Shown: positions 54,016-64,000 of the stretch, piece by piece
Position numbering within the stretch: position 1 is the stretch's first letter
How the letters are laid out: each line of letters starts with the position of its first letter
Source of the DNA: Bryopsis sp. KO-2023
Taxonomy: Eukaryota > Chlorophyta > Ulvophyceae > Bryopsidales > Bryopsidaceae
Assembly (NCBI GenBank): GCA_030272585.1
Contig: BSYQ01000007.1
Coordinates: 5,212,001 to 5,276,000, forward strand
Length of the DNA: 64,000 bases
Direction: 5' to 3'
The notes under the pieces: generated by a model
Databases searched by the model: none
Told to the model about the DNA's origin: nothing
The model's input: the letters and a program-made list of their open reading frames with translations, nothing else
Position numbers and translations under genes: made by a program

Positions 54016-57000
54016 AATATCCAAAACCAGAAATGAATCAAAAAAATTTTGTTTCATCAAAATTTTTCCATTCATCTTTTCTCATGTCAGGTAAGTTTTA
54101 CTTTGACAAGCTTTGAAATTAACTGTGGAGGCTTTGTCGAAAACTGTGCAAATTTTGAATCATATCTTTAATAACAGGTGAACCCTTCAAAGTTGACTTC
54201 TTTAGTATTTTTTTGTTTTGGTTAGATTGATGATGATTTCGAACTCCATCAATATATACAAATATGAAATCCTGAAGGGGTGAGTAAAAAGAAAAAAACA
54301 ATCGATCCTCTTTAATCACCATACTGGGGATATGGGAACATGAATTCACTTTTTTGAGATTTCCAATTCTTTTATTGCCATGTTTTTGCTGGTGTGCAAT
54401 TGTGGACTTGGGCTGTTGAGTGGGTTGTTCTATGAGGTGATGCAGATTCTTCCACAATCGACAATTGCCTTGAAACATTTTTAGTTGGGGCTATCTATCA
54501 AGCACACAGACATTAATGCAAGGTGGGTGGGTGGGTGGAGGAAGCTTAGCACAATTCCTGAAACCAAAGTCCCAGAGTGTTCTTTGCTGTTTCTGATCTC
54601 CTCACAACATCTGTTTACACAACATCCATCATGGGAATCCAATTTTGCATTTTAGTCAAGTCAATGGATTTTCTTGGTAGGAGTGTGTGGGGTATCAAAA
54701 TCAAGGACTTTGACAGCACAATCGTGACTCGAGCTGCCATCTTCCCCATTCTTATTTCCTTTTTCTTAAACGTCCCAACGTGTGGGGTGTGTGTGGAAAT
54801 GGTGGAGGTCACAGAGCACCAGTCCGCCTGAGTTGGGTGAAAGAGAGGAACTTCTTTCTTTTCCGATGGTCAAAACCAAGCTTGGGGAGGGCTTGGATGA
54901 ATGGCCAGGGCTGGCCACGCCAACTGCCAGTGTCTCCTACACCCTCTGTCATACTCAGAATTAGGGTCGATAACTCATGTCAAAAGTTCGTCCAATACAA
55001 AATAGCTTCACCATCCACAATTCCATTTCCACAATTGTCGAGGTTCCAACACACAATGGAATTATGCTGCTGAGTTTCTATGCATGCAACATTTGTGTGT
55101 GCGTGTTAAGTTTATTCGTTGGTGACGTCAATTTTTTGGATGGCAGTTCTTGTTCAAGTAATTGGGACATCAATTCAAAAAAAAAACGTCATGCCGTCTT
55201 TTTTTCCCTCTTGGTCGGTTTCAGAATCTCACTTACCAACCCCCACACATGATGCTTGCGAGAATCAGCAGGGGTCCAATCGATGGGTCCAGAGGTGCTT
55301 CCCATAGAAACAATCGATCTTGGTATTCCCTTGCACGTTTTTTTCTATCGACTGGATTAAAGCATAAAAATCAGCACAAAGCAAGATTTTCAAGTCCCTT
55401 CTAGAATAAAGTTCATTCTTGAATCTTATGAATTTTTTTTTTGTTTTTTTCTGAATCAAAATTTTAAGGCTAAAAGTTTTTTTTCTTTTTTTTCCCTGAA
55501 AAGCAGGAAGGGAGCCTATTCCCTCGGATATTTTGCCCCCTTTTTTCCCCCAAGCTTTTCTCTTTTTTTTTTTTTTTTTTCCCTTGGGTTGCAGCAAAGG
55601 GTTTTTTTTGGGGGGGCTTTTTTTAAATCGACTTTTACCCCCTTCCCCTCCCCCATCAAATCCCCCAACAAAAATGTGCAATAAAAAATAATTCTGAGTA
55701 TAAAAGAAATCACTGCCAAAAAAAAAAAAAAGAAAATACGAAAAAAAAAAAAAAAAAAAGAGGCCCACAAAAACGAACACATATAATACAACACTCATTC
55801 GTAGTCACACTCGCACACACGAAATGAATTGAATTATCTGTTGTTTCTTTTGTTTGAAAAACTTTTATTTGTTTCCTCCTGACAATTGTTCCATTCCAAC
55901 CCCCCCAACCCCAACCTCCCTAAACCCTCCATATTCTCTCTTTCACGGAATTTCAGAAGCAGAAAAGGAAAAAAAAACAGATCGGAATAAAAGAAAACAC
56001 ACATGCGACCACGAATCTTTTCAATCACAGCTCAATTACTCCAGCTTTTTTTTTTTTCTTTCGTTTTTTTCCCCCCCCTTCTTTCTGTTGCGATCTCTAC
56101 TGTATATATCTGTTGGTTGAAAAGAAAAAGGAAAAAACAAAACACCACCACCAACAAAAGAAAAGAAAAATCAGGAAACCAAAACGTAGGCTTTCGATAG
56201 ACTTCGGGACATCCAACATTGGAGAACAGAAAAAAGCCCAACAAAAACAAAATAAAACAAAAAAACAAAATGAAAAACACCAAAAAGAAACAAAACAATG
56301 GGGAAATCCAAGAGGAAATCAAAAATCGTCTTTTTTCCCCTCCATTTGTCTTTTTTTTTGCCTCCCAGTGTAACCTCACTATTTTCCTCATTTCTTTTTC
56401 AATTTTTTTTTTTTTTCACATAACAAATTAATAAAAAAAATCCAAGAGTCAACCAAAACAACATCATATCTCTGTAGATGGTTGATATTATGTCAAAAAA
56501 GATGGCATCTTTTTTTGTAACAAAAACAGCATCTTTTTTTGCAACCCTTAGACCGTCATAATCAATACTTGCCAACCGATAAAAATAACCAATGTCCACA
56601 CCTAGCACAGAGCAAAAACCCGCCAATGGTAAAAGAAATGAGAAAAAAAAGGAAGAAAATAATACAAGTAAAAAAATGTCCAAAAGCGGCACACCAAAAG
56701 TATTATATATATATAAAAAAAAAAACTTCTCTCGCAAAAAGGGAGGCAAAGAGGGCTCCTCCTGGAAGTTTGGGAAAAAAAAGCAAAAAAAAAAGACAAA
56801 TCTTAGAAAGGAAAAAAATAAAAATAAAACCAGCCTCCCAAAAAAAAAGAAATAAAGACATTGCATTTTTCCCTTGCACAGCCGCCTAAACTTTTTCCAA
56901 TTTTTTCCTTGTGCTCCTTATACATTTAATTTTTTTTTTTTTTGGACGTCCCGTTGGCCACGAATCTTATTACTTCTCCAAACAATCGCAAAACTCCTGA

Positions 57001-58466
57001 ACTGAAATTCTTTTGTTTTTGGTTTTCCACAAATGCCCAGCATTTTTTTTCCTTTTTCTCTGATATTAAAAAGATTTGTTCCTTTGCTTCTTTTGGTCAA
57101 TATTAGTCATAAATCTGGGGTAAATCTCTTTTTTTTACATTTAGTGACAATATATTTCTTGATATTTTTCACTTTTCCACTTTTAAATTTTGATTTTTCT
57201 TTGAAAATTTCCCAAACCCAACCCGACCCCACCAGCAGTCAACTATAATTTTTTTCCTTTTTTTTGTTTTTTGTTTTCTTCTAAAAAGAAAAAACATAGA
57301 ATATTCCAAAAACCAGCGCTCCTCGTTCAATACATTTTAAACATTTTTTTTTCTCCATTTTCCTTTTTTTTTTGTTTCTCTTTTTGCACTTTCACACGAG
57401 AATTTTTTTGAAAAAAAAAGTTGCTTTAGGAGCGAAAATAAATTTCACAAAACGTCCCACATCTCATCATCAATCATGGAAAAAAAAACGCAGTCCGAAC
57501 AAAATTATAAAAAAAAGGGGGAAAAACAAATCCGAACCATCCTAGCAAGTACCCGGACATCTTTTTTTTTTTCTTTTCTTTTTCCATTGAGCGGGGACGA
57601 CTATAATAAAAGAAAAAGAAAAAGAAAAAAAAGCAAAGCAGAAAAAGGCATATACAAAAGCAACAGAGAAAACACAAATTTCCGTAGAAAGAAAACAAGC
57701 AAACAAACAAAGACCCCAACCCTTTTACACCCGCAACCCCTACCCAACCCATTCAAAAACGTAACCCCCCAAATCTCCCCTCAATCCTGACAATTAACTG
57801 GCCTTCGGACTTTAATCCGTGAGATGCCACATACTCTTTTTTACATATATATGTATACATATATATCTATCTTTATATATATATATATAAAGATTTATCG
57901 CACCCGCCCGAATCCGGACTCGGGCATCGATCGTCAGGAGAGCTAGCCACTCGCGTGGGGATGGATCGAAATTATACACATCAATTTTTTTGTGTTAATG
58001 GGCAGCCTCTGGCAGTGGATTCCCGAAATTCTCGCCCAAGACAACATGAGCAGAAAACCTCGTATATTCCGGAGACTGGCCCAAATCCAAACGGACTACC
58101 CCACGCCCAGGAGCTGACCGAAAACTGCCGCAAAGCAGCTCCGAACAGCATCTCGACACGTATTCCACAACCGTTTTATCCACGCACTATCAGCCGCCAT
58201 GGCTTCGACAGCCTGTACCAAGAAAACAAAAAGAATTAAAACTAAAATAAAAAATACAACTCCTGGAGAAAAAGACATGATTTTTTTTTCAGAGTTGAAA
58301 AAGATAACAAATAACACCACAAATTTCGTGGAGGAAGGAATTTTTCTGATAAATTTCGGATTGGAGCCCCAATGTTGTTGTTTTGGGAAATATTAGTCAT
58401 TTGTTGTGGAAGACTCTTTCTTTTTATGTTCTTCATGTTTTTTTTTGGTTTTTTTTTAAATGAAAA
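54016..58466. other. Homopolymer-rich noncoding region
   Basis: From 54.0 to 55.4 kb nothing codes convincingly. From about 55430 to 57650 the plus strand alternates between long T runs and A-rich blocks, with very few mixed-composition stretches. A (TA)n tract lies at 57846-57893. The ORFs here are low-complexity Lys- or Phe-rich and are rejected. Part of the region should be the 3' UTR of the minus-strand gene ending at 58467. Confidence 0.6.
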
Positions 58467-61364
58467 CTAAACCACCATGACTGATTGGAAGCGCCCACGT
58501 ACCATTCCAGCAAATGTGATCTCTGATGCCCTTAATTTCCCCCCTTCCCTTTTATTCAAATCCACGAGTTCAAACTCCTGGACATCACGTCCGGAGAACT
58601 CGGCATCGTCCTCCTCCTCCTCCATATCCATATCAGGACTCCCATCATTTTCCGGTCCGCCTCCCGCCATCGAAAACAGTCCTTGCAACATTTGATCTCG
58701 CCAGCCGCTTGTGTTGTTTTCTTGCTGTTGTTGTTGTTCCTTGGCTCGATTCCCGCATTTATTGTTTTCGGCCGAAGTGAACATAGCAATCCGGCCGCCC
58801 TCCGTTGCATACAGGACCGCAACGGTCTCGCCATATGACAAACTACTACCCCACCCACCAGCTGGTCCTTGTTGTTCGCAGTTGGCATTGTTTTCCGCGC
58901 CGTTCAGGTCCTCAAAATCTGAATATCGTTTTGGAAAGTTATTCTCCATCCCGGCTGGAGCATTGTCGTCGACACCATTGAAAGACTCTGTAACGTTGTC
59001 CAGCAGCGCGCTGTCCTCGGCAACCCTAATGTTGAAGCTGTCGAAATCGCTAGCGCTGTCCTGGGTCCTCAATGTCCGATTTCTGGCTTTGAAACCATCG
59101 CAGCGATCGAGCGTGTCGATGCAACTGTTTTTGATGGAGCCCCTTCGGCTCATCATAATCCGCCTCTTCCTTTTACTAACAATAACATTGTACAAATCAG
59201 ACCTCGCCGTCTCATCCTTGTTGTTGGCATGCCGCCTCGCACTGTCCAAAGTGCTTTGACGGGATTTCGGCGCCAGATCCACAATTTCATTGATCCTCAG
59301 CGACCCCACCAGACTTCTCTCCCCCACTAAACCCCCAGCAACCGAAGCCAGGGTGGAGGTGTTCCTCGGAGCTAATCCACAAGAAATCACCGCACCCATA
59401 GGGAGAACCCTGGCCACCCTCAATTTCTGAGCATTCCGGTTGCTTTCCACGAAATCCTCACCATCTCTGGCGGCGGCTGCCCCAGTTTGCGAAGGTCTTC
59501 CAATTCCATCACACCCACAATACTCAAACACTTCTCTACCCTTACAAATAAAACCCACCCCTCGGCAACATGCGCCCGGTCTCCTCGGGTTGATGCTCCC
59601 TCCCAGCATGCCTTTCAGCTTGCCAGGGAATTCAAGCACACTCGGGACCGGCGCCCTCCTTAGAACCACATTAATCATGTCGCTCGAAACCACACCGCAC
59701 ATCTGGAGAGTGGGGTCCTTTTCCCTGAGGAAGTTACTCACGCTCCCCAGCCCCGTCATCACATCGTCCATGTCTAGACCTCGGAGGTTCAGGCAAATGT
59801 GCACCGGGAGGGTGCATGCGATCTCCATTCTGCTCGACATGGCCTCTTGAGCGGACACCTGATCCACCCCACCACTCGTGGCAACATTCCAACCTGGCAC
59901 TACACAATCCAGGTCCGTTTGACCACCAATTGCCACGGATGGGGCCGACCTCAGCACGATTTCGGTACATCCGGATGGACCTGGCAGCAATAATGGGGGC
60001 TCCTCCTCGACGACAGTTGGCAACGTGGACCTCACATGTTTCTGAAACCTTTTCGATTTTGTCAAATTCCTCGATCGCCTGGACCTCACTGCCCGAGGGA
60101 CTTGGAAAATGTGTCTTTTTTGGCTCCCACGTCCCCCATCAAGCCCCACCCCTCCCGCACTGATTAGTCGTCCACCACCGTTCTGTTGGCTCTTTCTTTC
60201 CCCTTGCAAAATTTCTTCCTGCTGTTTTCTTACATCATCGGTCCCCTCCGGACCTCCACAGACGCTCGGCTCTGGCTTCTCCTCCTCCGCCACCACCCCA
60301 GCAAATGTAAAGGCAACCAAATCTTTTTTTTGTTCTTCTTCTTTTACAATAGCATTCTTTTCGTTGTTGTTGTTGTTGTAGTTGTTGTTCCTATCCTCGC
60401 CGTCCTGCTCTGCTCTGGGAAGACTCGCCTCTTCTTTCGTGGGGAACGCATGATCGCATTCCCTCAGCAGCTGATTCAACTCCTCCTGTAAACTACTCAA
60501 TTCTGACGATAATTGTGACACTCCCCCCAAGGCCTCCTCAACCCGCGACAAGCTGGACTCCACACCAGTGTGCCATTGATCAAGAGCTTCAAAAGCAGCT
60601 TCGAACCCCCTCTTCTCCTCAAGGCTGCTGCCCTCCAAGGAAGCCTCCCCACCTTGCACTGGTGGTGGCTCCTTTTCTGGCGGATGCGGTCCAGTCACCA
60701 CTGCTCCTACTTGAGCTTGGGATTGTGACAGGGGCACAGACCCTTCTATTGACTCCAGGAATTCAGCCTTCGCTTCAGGTCCACGGATCCCAGGCAAGGG
60801 GCTGGATTCGAAGGAAGTGTCAAGCTCCTGTCTCGCCACTGGTCGCGCCTTGGGCGGTCGAGATCCCGGTTTCAGACTCCGGACTGGTGCTTGCACGCTG
60901 CTTCGCGGCGCTTGTGGCAAGCCCCGCTGCCAAAGATCTGCTTCAATATTGTCGAGAATACGGACGCGAACGACCTTGTCGGAAGGACGCGACGACGCCA
61001 GGGACCGGCGCAACCCGTTCCCCGAGCCTGGTCTCTCCGTGTGGTCTTCACTGGATCTGCTCCAGGTCTCTCGCGCACCACGGCCTTCGCGAGCGCGATG
61101 TTGAGCCAGGCCGGCGGCTTCGCGCCCGCTCGCGCTCGGACGCCCGAGCGCCTGAGGGCAAACGACCCAGTGGCTCATCGTTGCTTCTAGCCGACAGGGG
61201 GCTAGCGCCAACGCTTTCAGCGCAAGTGAGAGGTGCCCAGCCTCCAGTGCTGGTCCAGCTTTCCCCTCTCCCACCTGCAAGAAAAAAACGAGCGACTTCA
61301 GCAGAAGCAAAAACAGGTGCCACACTTTTTTTCTCGCGCACGCTTTGACGTTTCCGTCCGACAC
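58467..61364 (-). CDS. Large hydrophilic protein, unrecognised
   Basis: Open for 965 codons. No family recognised. It has a Ser/Pro/Arg-rich N-terminal part and a likely coiled coil (VSQLSSELSSLQEELNQLL, about residues 279-297). Asn (NNNYNNNNN) and Gln (QQQQQ) runs are microsatellite-like. A Cys-bearing central region (GACCRGVGFICKGREVFEYC) and a very acidic stretch near the end (MDMEEEEDDAEF) follow. Residues 14-30 are either a hydrophobic anchor or a 51-nt phase-0 intron (61275-61325: GTGTGG donor, CGTTTTTTTCTTGCAG acceptor). If spliced from further upstream, the coding start would lie to the right. A later Met at 61178 is another possible start. Composition is more GC-rich at the 5' end (60.8-61.3 kb), as in a promoter-proximal exon. 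Confidence 0.68.
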   Translation of the reverse strand: MSDGNVKACARKKVWHLFLLLLKSLVFFLQVGEGKAGPALEAGHLSLALKALALAPCRLEATMSHWVVCPQALGRPSASGREAAGLAQHRAREGRGARETWSRSSEDHTERPGSGNGLRRSLASSRPSDKVVRVRILDNIEADLWQRGLPQAPRSSVQAPVRSLKPGSRPPKARPVARQELDTSFESSPLPGIRGPEAKAEFLESIEGSVPLSQSQAQVGAVVTGPHPPEKEPPPVQGGEASLEGSSLEEKRGFEAAFEALDQWHTGVESSLSRVEEALGGVSQLSSELSSLQEELNQLLRECDHAFPTKEEASLPRAEQDGEDRNNNYNNNNNEKNAIVKEEEQKKDLVAFTFAGVVAEEEKPEPSVCGGPEGTDDVRKQQEEILQGERKSQQNGGGRLISAGGVGLDGGRGSQKRHIFQVPRAVRSRRSRNLTKSKRFQKHVRSTLPTVVEEEPPLLLPGPSGCTEIVLRSAPSVAIGGQTDLDCVVPGWNVATSGGVDQVSAQEAMSSRMEIACTLPVHICLNLRGLDMDDVMTGLGSVSNFLREKDPTLQMCGVVSSDMINVVLRRAPVPSVLEFPGKLKGMLGGSINPRRPGACCRGVGFICKGREVFEYCGCDGIGRPSQTGAAAARDGEDFVESNRNAQKLRVARVLPMGAVISCGLAPRNTSTLASVAGGLVGERSLVGSLRINEIVDLAPKSRQSTLDSARRHANNKDETARSDLYNVIVSKRKRRIMMSRRGSIKNSCIDTLDRCDGFKARNRTLRTQDSASDFDSFNIRVAEDSALLDNVTESFNGVDDNAPAGMENNFPKRYSDFEDLNGAENNANCEQQGPAGGWGSSLSYGETVAVLYATEGGRIAMFTSAENNKCGNRAKEQQQQQENNTSGWRDQMLQGLFSMAGGGPENDGSPDMDMEEEEDDAEFSGRDVQEFELVDLNKREGGKLRASEITFAGMVRGRFQSVMVV

Positions 61365-63307
61365 TCTCGGGCTGGTGACGACCCTGACAAACAGTCACCG
61401 CAACTGCGCCATACTGGCCAGCGAGTCCGTCCCTTAACCGTGTATGGATGCTCCCTTCCAGGTGAACTACCAAGCGTTATGTCGTTATGAGTTTCAGCGC
61501 ACAGGGGCCACGAAGAACGGAACCGCAAGAGCAGCAGCGCGGCCAACTACCAGGCTTCTGAGGCGAACGCGTGAATTCATGAAAACAGGACATCATTGCA
61601 CCACGCGCGTTGGCCGAACGCAACGCGAGGCCGGCTGCACCTCCCTTCTGAGGCGGTCAGCCTGGTTTCGACAAATGGTCGCGAATAACGGTAATGCTCT
61701 CCGAAAACGTACAAGCGACTTCCGGTCAAGAATCCAAGAACGCGCCCAGACACACCCACGACCAAGATTCTGGATATTTTCTGGCTGGGAGGAGTCCAAG
61801 GACACCCACACACGGAAAAGGACCAGAAACGACGAACCGTGGCCTATCAATACTGAGTGATGCCCCCCTCCACAAATGACAAACGCGCTTCCAGATTCCC
61901 ACGGCAAACGCGGCCGACCGCAAACCTTCCCGAAAGATCCCAAGTTTCCCCTGAAAACGGTCCCGCTTCCCAGCGCAACCCACCTGATCGTCGACCTTGA
62001 CGTTTTTTCTTGCTGCACAGTCGAGTCCCTTCACAAGCAGTTTACGACGCTAAACCCCTCCCTCACTCTGGGATAACCCATAGGTTTTTCTGTTCAAGAA
62101 CTAACACCGGAGTAGCAAGCCCACGAACTGCTGTGCAAAGACTGCAGCGGTCCATCACACGCCAAGGACGACATTTTATAACTCTCACTGATCCTTTTAA
62201 TTTTCGGTCGAAACTTCCTGTCCTGCCGTCCAAAGCCGATCATGTTAGGATTAGTCAGCGAACAAGCAGAAGCCAGGAAAAACATAGAATGTGAAACACA
62301 GGGCCCTGGACCAACAGAAATGACGACAGCTGGGAGGAGCAGCGAGCGCCGGCCGCTCCGACCACATAACCCCTTAGCATTTGAAAGTATCTCCGAGCCG
62401 CAACGACAGCCTCACAAAGAGGAAGGGATTTTTTGGCCCACACATTCGCCCGCGATCCTACCACAATTTTTGTCTATCTTCGGTGCAGCACTGAGGAAGC
62501 GTGCGGGACTCCCTCCAGCAAAATGTTTTGTAGTGGTGGATTGATTGGAGCGGATTTTTTCGTGGTGCAGGCAGTCTGGACAAGGACGGCCCCAGTTTTC
62601 TTCTGCTGGTTCCGCTCATCGCTCCTTTTCCTTTCCATGATTGAGTGGACCTGGATGGTAGGTTGAGTGTGATCGATGCCAACAGCGACATGGCGTGCAA
62701 GGGTATTTTTAAACCCGTCAAAAACTTCACCAAAAAGCTTCACACTCATGGTTTTTTTTTCCTGATCACCCTTTCGCAGCTTTGAGAGAGTGGGTTTGGA
62801 AAGCAAGGCGACACACACACACACAGATCGGTGCAAAACAGCATTCCCTATATTTCCACAGTAAAAAAATAGATGTGCAGACTTGGAATATTACAGGTAC
62901 CAACAAAAGCGTGCGTTCCAAGACAGGTCCTCTACAACCCTCTCAACTAAAATTAAAAAAAAAACAGAAAAGCAGAGGCACTTTGCTGGTCACACCCCAT
63001 GGATCATTTTCCCTGCCTGCCAGTAACGACTTCGATCCACTGCTGATCAGGGGTACGGCAAATCCCCCCAACACCCGTTTTAGTTACAAAAACTCTGTGC
63101 CCAAGAATAGCAACTTGCGCTTGTGAATGCTTACGGGAGCGCTTCTGCTGTTTCCCAGAATAAGGCTCATTCCTTTCTTTTTTGTTTGTTTTGCATGTTC
63201 TCTCTTTGTTTTTTTTTTCTTCTCGTAAGTAGTGTGGGTTCAAAAATACGACCCTCCAATGTTTCTTTGACAAAAACAAAAAAAATTGGCGCTCTCGGGG
63301 CATCACT
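61365..63307. other. Intergenic region
   Basis: GC-rich at the left (promoter side of the minus-strand gene), then mixed composition. A short (CA)n run lies at 62813-62824. No exon could be supported. Confidence 0.45.
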
Positions 63308-63898
63308 TCATTTGGAAAACTCGTCTTTGTTGAGAACGAATCTCCAGACAAGGAAAGATCCAATCAAAAACGCAGCTGCCGATGGGGGAGCGATGAGCAG
63401 GCCCACCGCATCAGGGTCGGTTGCGGACTGCATCCACAACGACACATACTCCAGATTTAAGAAAAGATTATTTTATTTTATTTTTTTTTTCTCTTATTAT
63501 TGAATCAGGGGTGCCCCGAACAAGATGCTAAAGAACGAACAAGTGCACCAAGAATCTCTGAGTTTCTGATTGGATACCCAAAATCCAGACATAAATATTT
63601 TTCCCTCCTCCCCAATTGCGCCAGAAGACTGCACTTGATCCAGATATGTGTATTTTCCCCCCAATGGCAAAAACATGCCCAGGAAAGATCTGGCTCGAAT
63701 TCACCAAGATCTCATCTTGATTCCAAAAATAAACTGTTGAATGCACACCTTTTGATATCCTGTGTATGCTGCATAAGTCAACACGGAGATCCACACTCCG
63801 AGCTGGAGGTACGTCCCGAAAAACTTGCCCATCATGCTACCTTCAGGCTCTTTCTCGTCAGTGCTTTCAGGATTACTGGCGGTCGTTTTCGGCGGTGT
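63308..63898 (-). CDS. Small two-TM membrane protein, 3' exons only
   Basis: Two minus-strand exons chain in phase 0: 63749-63898 (acceptor TTTTTCAG at its 5' side, donor GTGTGC) and 63308-63448 (terminal, stop at 63308-63310). The 96 residues visible start TPPKTTASNPESTDEKEPEG (hydrophilic). Then comes one membrane segment (LGVWISVLTYAAYTGY), a short loop (WMQSATDPDA) and a second segment (AAAFLIGSFLVWRFVL), ending NKDEFSK. A clean acceptor in front of the first exon suggests the 5' end lies beyond the window. Family not recognised. Confidence 0.6.
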
Positions 63899-64000
63899 CT
63901 GAAAAACACCAGAAAACAAATCCTTCGGTGATAAAGTTTATTTTCAAGTTATGGGAAAAAAAATTGTGGGTCGTGGTAAAGCTCCCTCCTTCCTAACATC

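Noticed and set aside
54577-56889. Several 60-180 codon ORFs, mostly Lys- or Phe-rich
   Set aside because: They derive from A or T homopolymer runs and show no domain or conserved context.
1-64000. CRISPR array or bacterial operon
   Set aside because: The spliced eukaryotic genes rule out a prokaryotic context, and no regularly spaced direct repeats with unique spacers were seen.

Overview
The window is nuclear DNA of a ciliated eukaryote. Genes are split by many GT-AG introns, a CEP290 gene (ciliary transition zone) spans 16 kb, and an APC/C RING subunit (APC11) is present. Two secreted proline-rich proteins with [10 protein letters not shown] and PPAPEPE repeats resemble the hydroxyproline-rich matrix proteins of green and related algae, so an alga or close protist relative is likely. 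The sequence alone does not fix the lineage.

Layout. 1-1.8 kb: unassigned, possibly the end of a minus-strand gene. 1.8-8.4 kb: two tandem paralogous secreted proline-rich proteins with identical four-exon structure. 9.6-12.4 kb: arginine deiminase in six exons. 13.2-18.9 kb: a young, whole-looking Ty3/gypsy-like LTR retrotransposon with indistinguishable LTRs and a 5-bp target duplication. 19.9-24.1 kb: a secreted animal-type haem peroxidase in ten exons, with a six-cysteine MRH-like (mannose-6-phosphate-receptor homology) module inserted in the catalytic domain by one symmetric phase 1-1 exon. 25.7-27.0 kb: a single-exon polytopic membrane protein. 28.1-28.4 kb (minus) APC11 and 28.8-44.6 kb (plus) CEP290 diverge from a 315-bp intergenic promoter. 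45.7-49.2 and 50.5-54.0 kb: a tandem segmental duplication, each copy with the same nine-exon gene for a small membrane-anchored protein, followed by purine-rich 120-bp repeats and a compact RNA-like module. 54-58.4 kb: homopolymer-rich noncoding DNA. 58.5-61.4 kb (minus): a long, unrecognised, almost intronless ORF. 63.3-63.9 kb (minus): the 3' end of a small two-TM protein gene.

Most unusual points. (1) Each duplicated copy ends in U6 - CCC/GAAA/GGG hairpin - U6 - short loop - A6, followed directly by a tRNA-like acceptor/T-arm minihelix. This order is the one seen at the 3' ends of MALAT1/MEN-beta RNAs (triple helix plus mascRNA-like tRNA). The T-stem differs between the copies on both strands yet stays paired. 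(2) The MRH-like module inside a haem peroxidase. (3) The two tandem matrix proteins, which amplified different repeat motifs from one scaffold. The secreted proline-rich proteins and the secreted peroxidase could act together in the extracellular matrix; this is inference.
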